From: Treponema sp.
Lineage (GTDB): Bacteria; Spirochaetota; Spirochaetia; Treponematales; Breznakiellaceae
Direction of reading: 5' to 3'
DNA length: 5,525 bases
Assembly (NCBI GenBank): GCA_031281855.1
Contig: JAITEW010000221.1
Location: forward strand, 1 to 5,525
A program made the translations under genes and the position numbers. Under the pieces are notes generated by a model. It ran no database searches. It was not told the DNA's origin and was given only the letters and a program-made list of their open reading frames with translations. Of this stretch, positions 5,458 to 5,525 are shown piece by piece. Position 1 is the first letter of the stretch, and each line of letters starts with the position of its first letter.

Positions 5458-5474
5458 GGGGGGGGGGGGGGGGG
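5458..5474 (+). repeat. Homopolymer of 17 G
   Basis: Seventeen consecutive G lie 17 bp beyond the palindromic element, inside GTATTGT(G17)ACACGC. A shorter version of the same context, GTTGTGGGGG, ends the window at 5514-5523. Tracts this long change length readily by slippage, and in Treponema pallidum poly-G tracts before tpr genes alter expression. Here no complete downstream gene is visible, so a role is open. The rest of 5441-5525 shows no RNA gene or clear promoter. The length is also liable to sequencing error. Confidence 0.8.
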
Positions 5475-5525
5475 ACACGCACCAAGACCTATTACCCTTT
5501 AAGGTTGTCCGGCGTTGTGGGGGAG

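Noticed and set aside
5314..5502. A 62-codon plus-strand open frame across the palindrome and poly-G
   Set aside because: It is made almost entirely of inverted-repeat and homopolymer sequence, with no ribosome-binding site; it is not evidence of a gene.
1..5525. CRISPR array, tRNA, rRNA, transposase or phage genes
   Set aside because: No spaced repeat series, no cloverleaf or rRNA-like sequence, and no matching protein motif was seen on either strand.

Overview
The window looks like ordinary chromosome of a host-associated spirochaete, most plausibly a Treponema of moderate GC content. The evidence is a spirochaete-style lipobox (LFGGC) on one protein, two Mip-like FKBP isomerases in tandem, and a long poly-G tract of the kind known from treponemes. 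This assignment is inference from protein style and composition; no marker gene is present. I see no rRNA, tRNA, CRISPR array, phage gene or transposase.

Layout. Positions 1-105 hold the last 34 codons of an unidentified gene. After a 152-bp gap with a good sigma70-type promoter comes a 397-residue protein with two nucleoside diphosphate kinase (NDK) folds (258-1451, +). Its C-terminal half keeps the catalytic histidine and most active-site residues, and its N-terminal half has lost them. Its end overlaps by 7 bp the end of a convergent minus-strand gene. The minus-strand block, in order of transcription, is an exported metallo-beta-lactamase-fold hydrolase (3913-3053), a likely intrinsic terminator, an FKBP lipoprotein (2938-2225) and, 24 bp later, a second FKBP with an ordinary signal peptide (2200-1445). 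Divergent from the hydrolase, across a 150-bp AT-rich region with two kinds of short direct repeat, is a 12-helix MFS transporter (4064-5296, +). Beyond it are a 135-bp palindromic element with perfect 25-bp ends and a run of 17 G.

Function. The two FKBPs form a plausible periplasmic folding pair, one anchored and one soluble. The hydrolase is also exported, so three adjacent genes act outside the cytoplasm. No shared pathway joins them with the NDK or the transporter. Nothing here is clearly a new multi-gene system. The points most worth following are the half-dead double NDK, the FKBP pair with its 26-nt identical DNA patch, the palindromic element, and the G17 tract.
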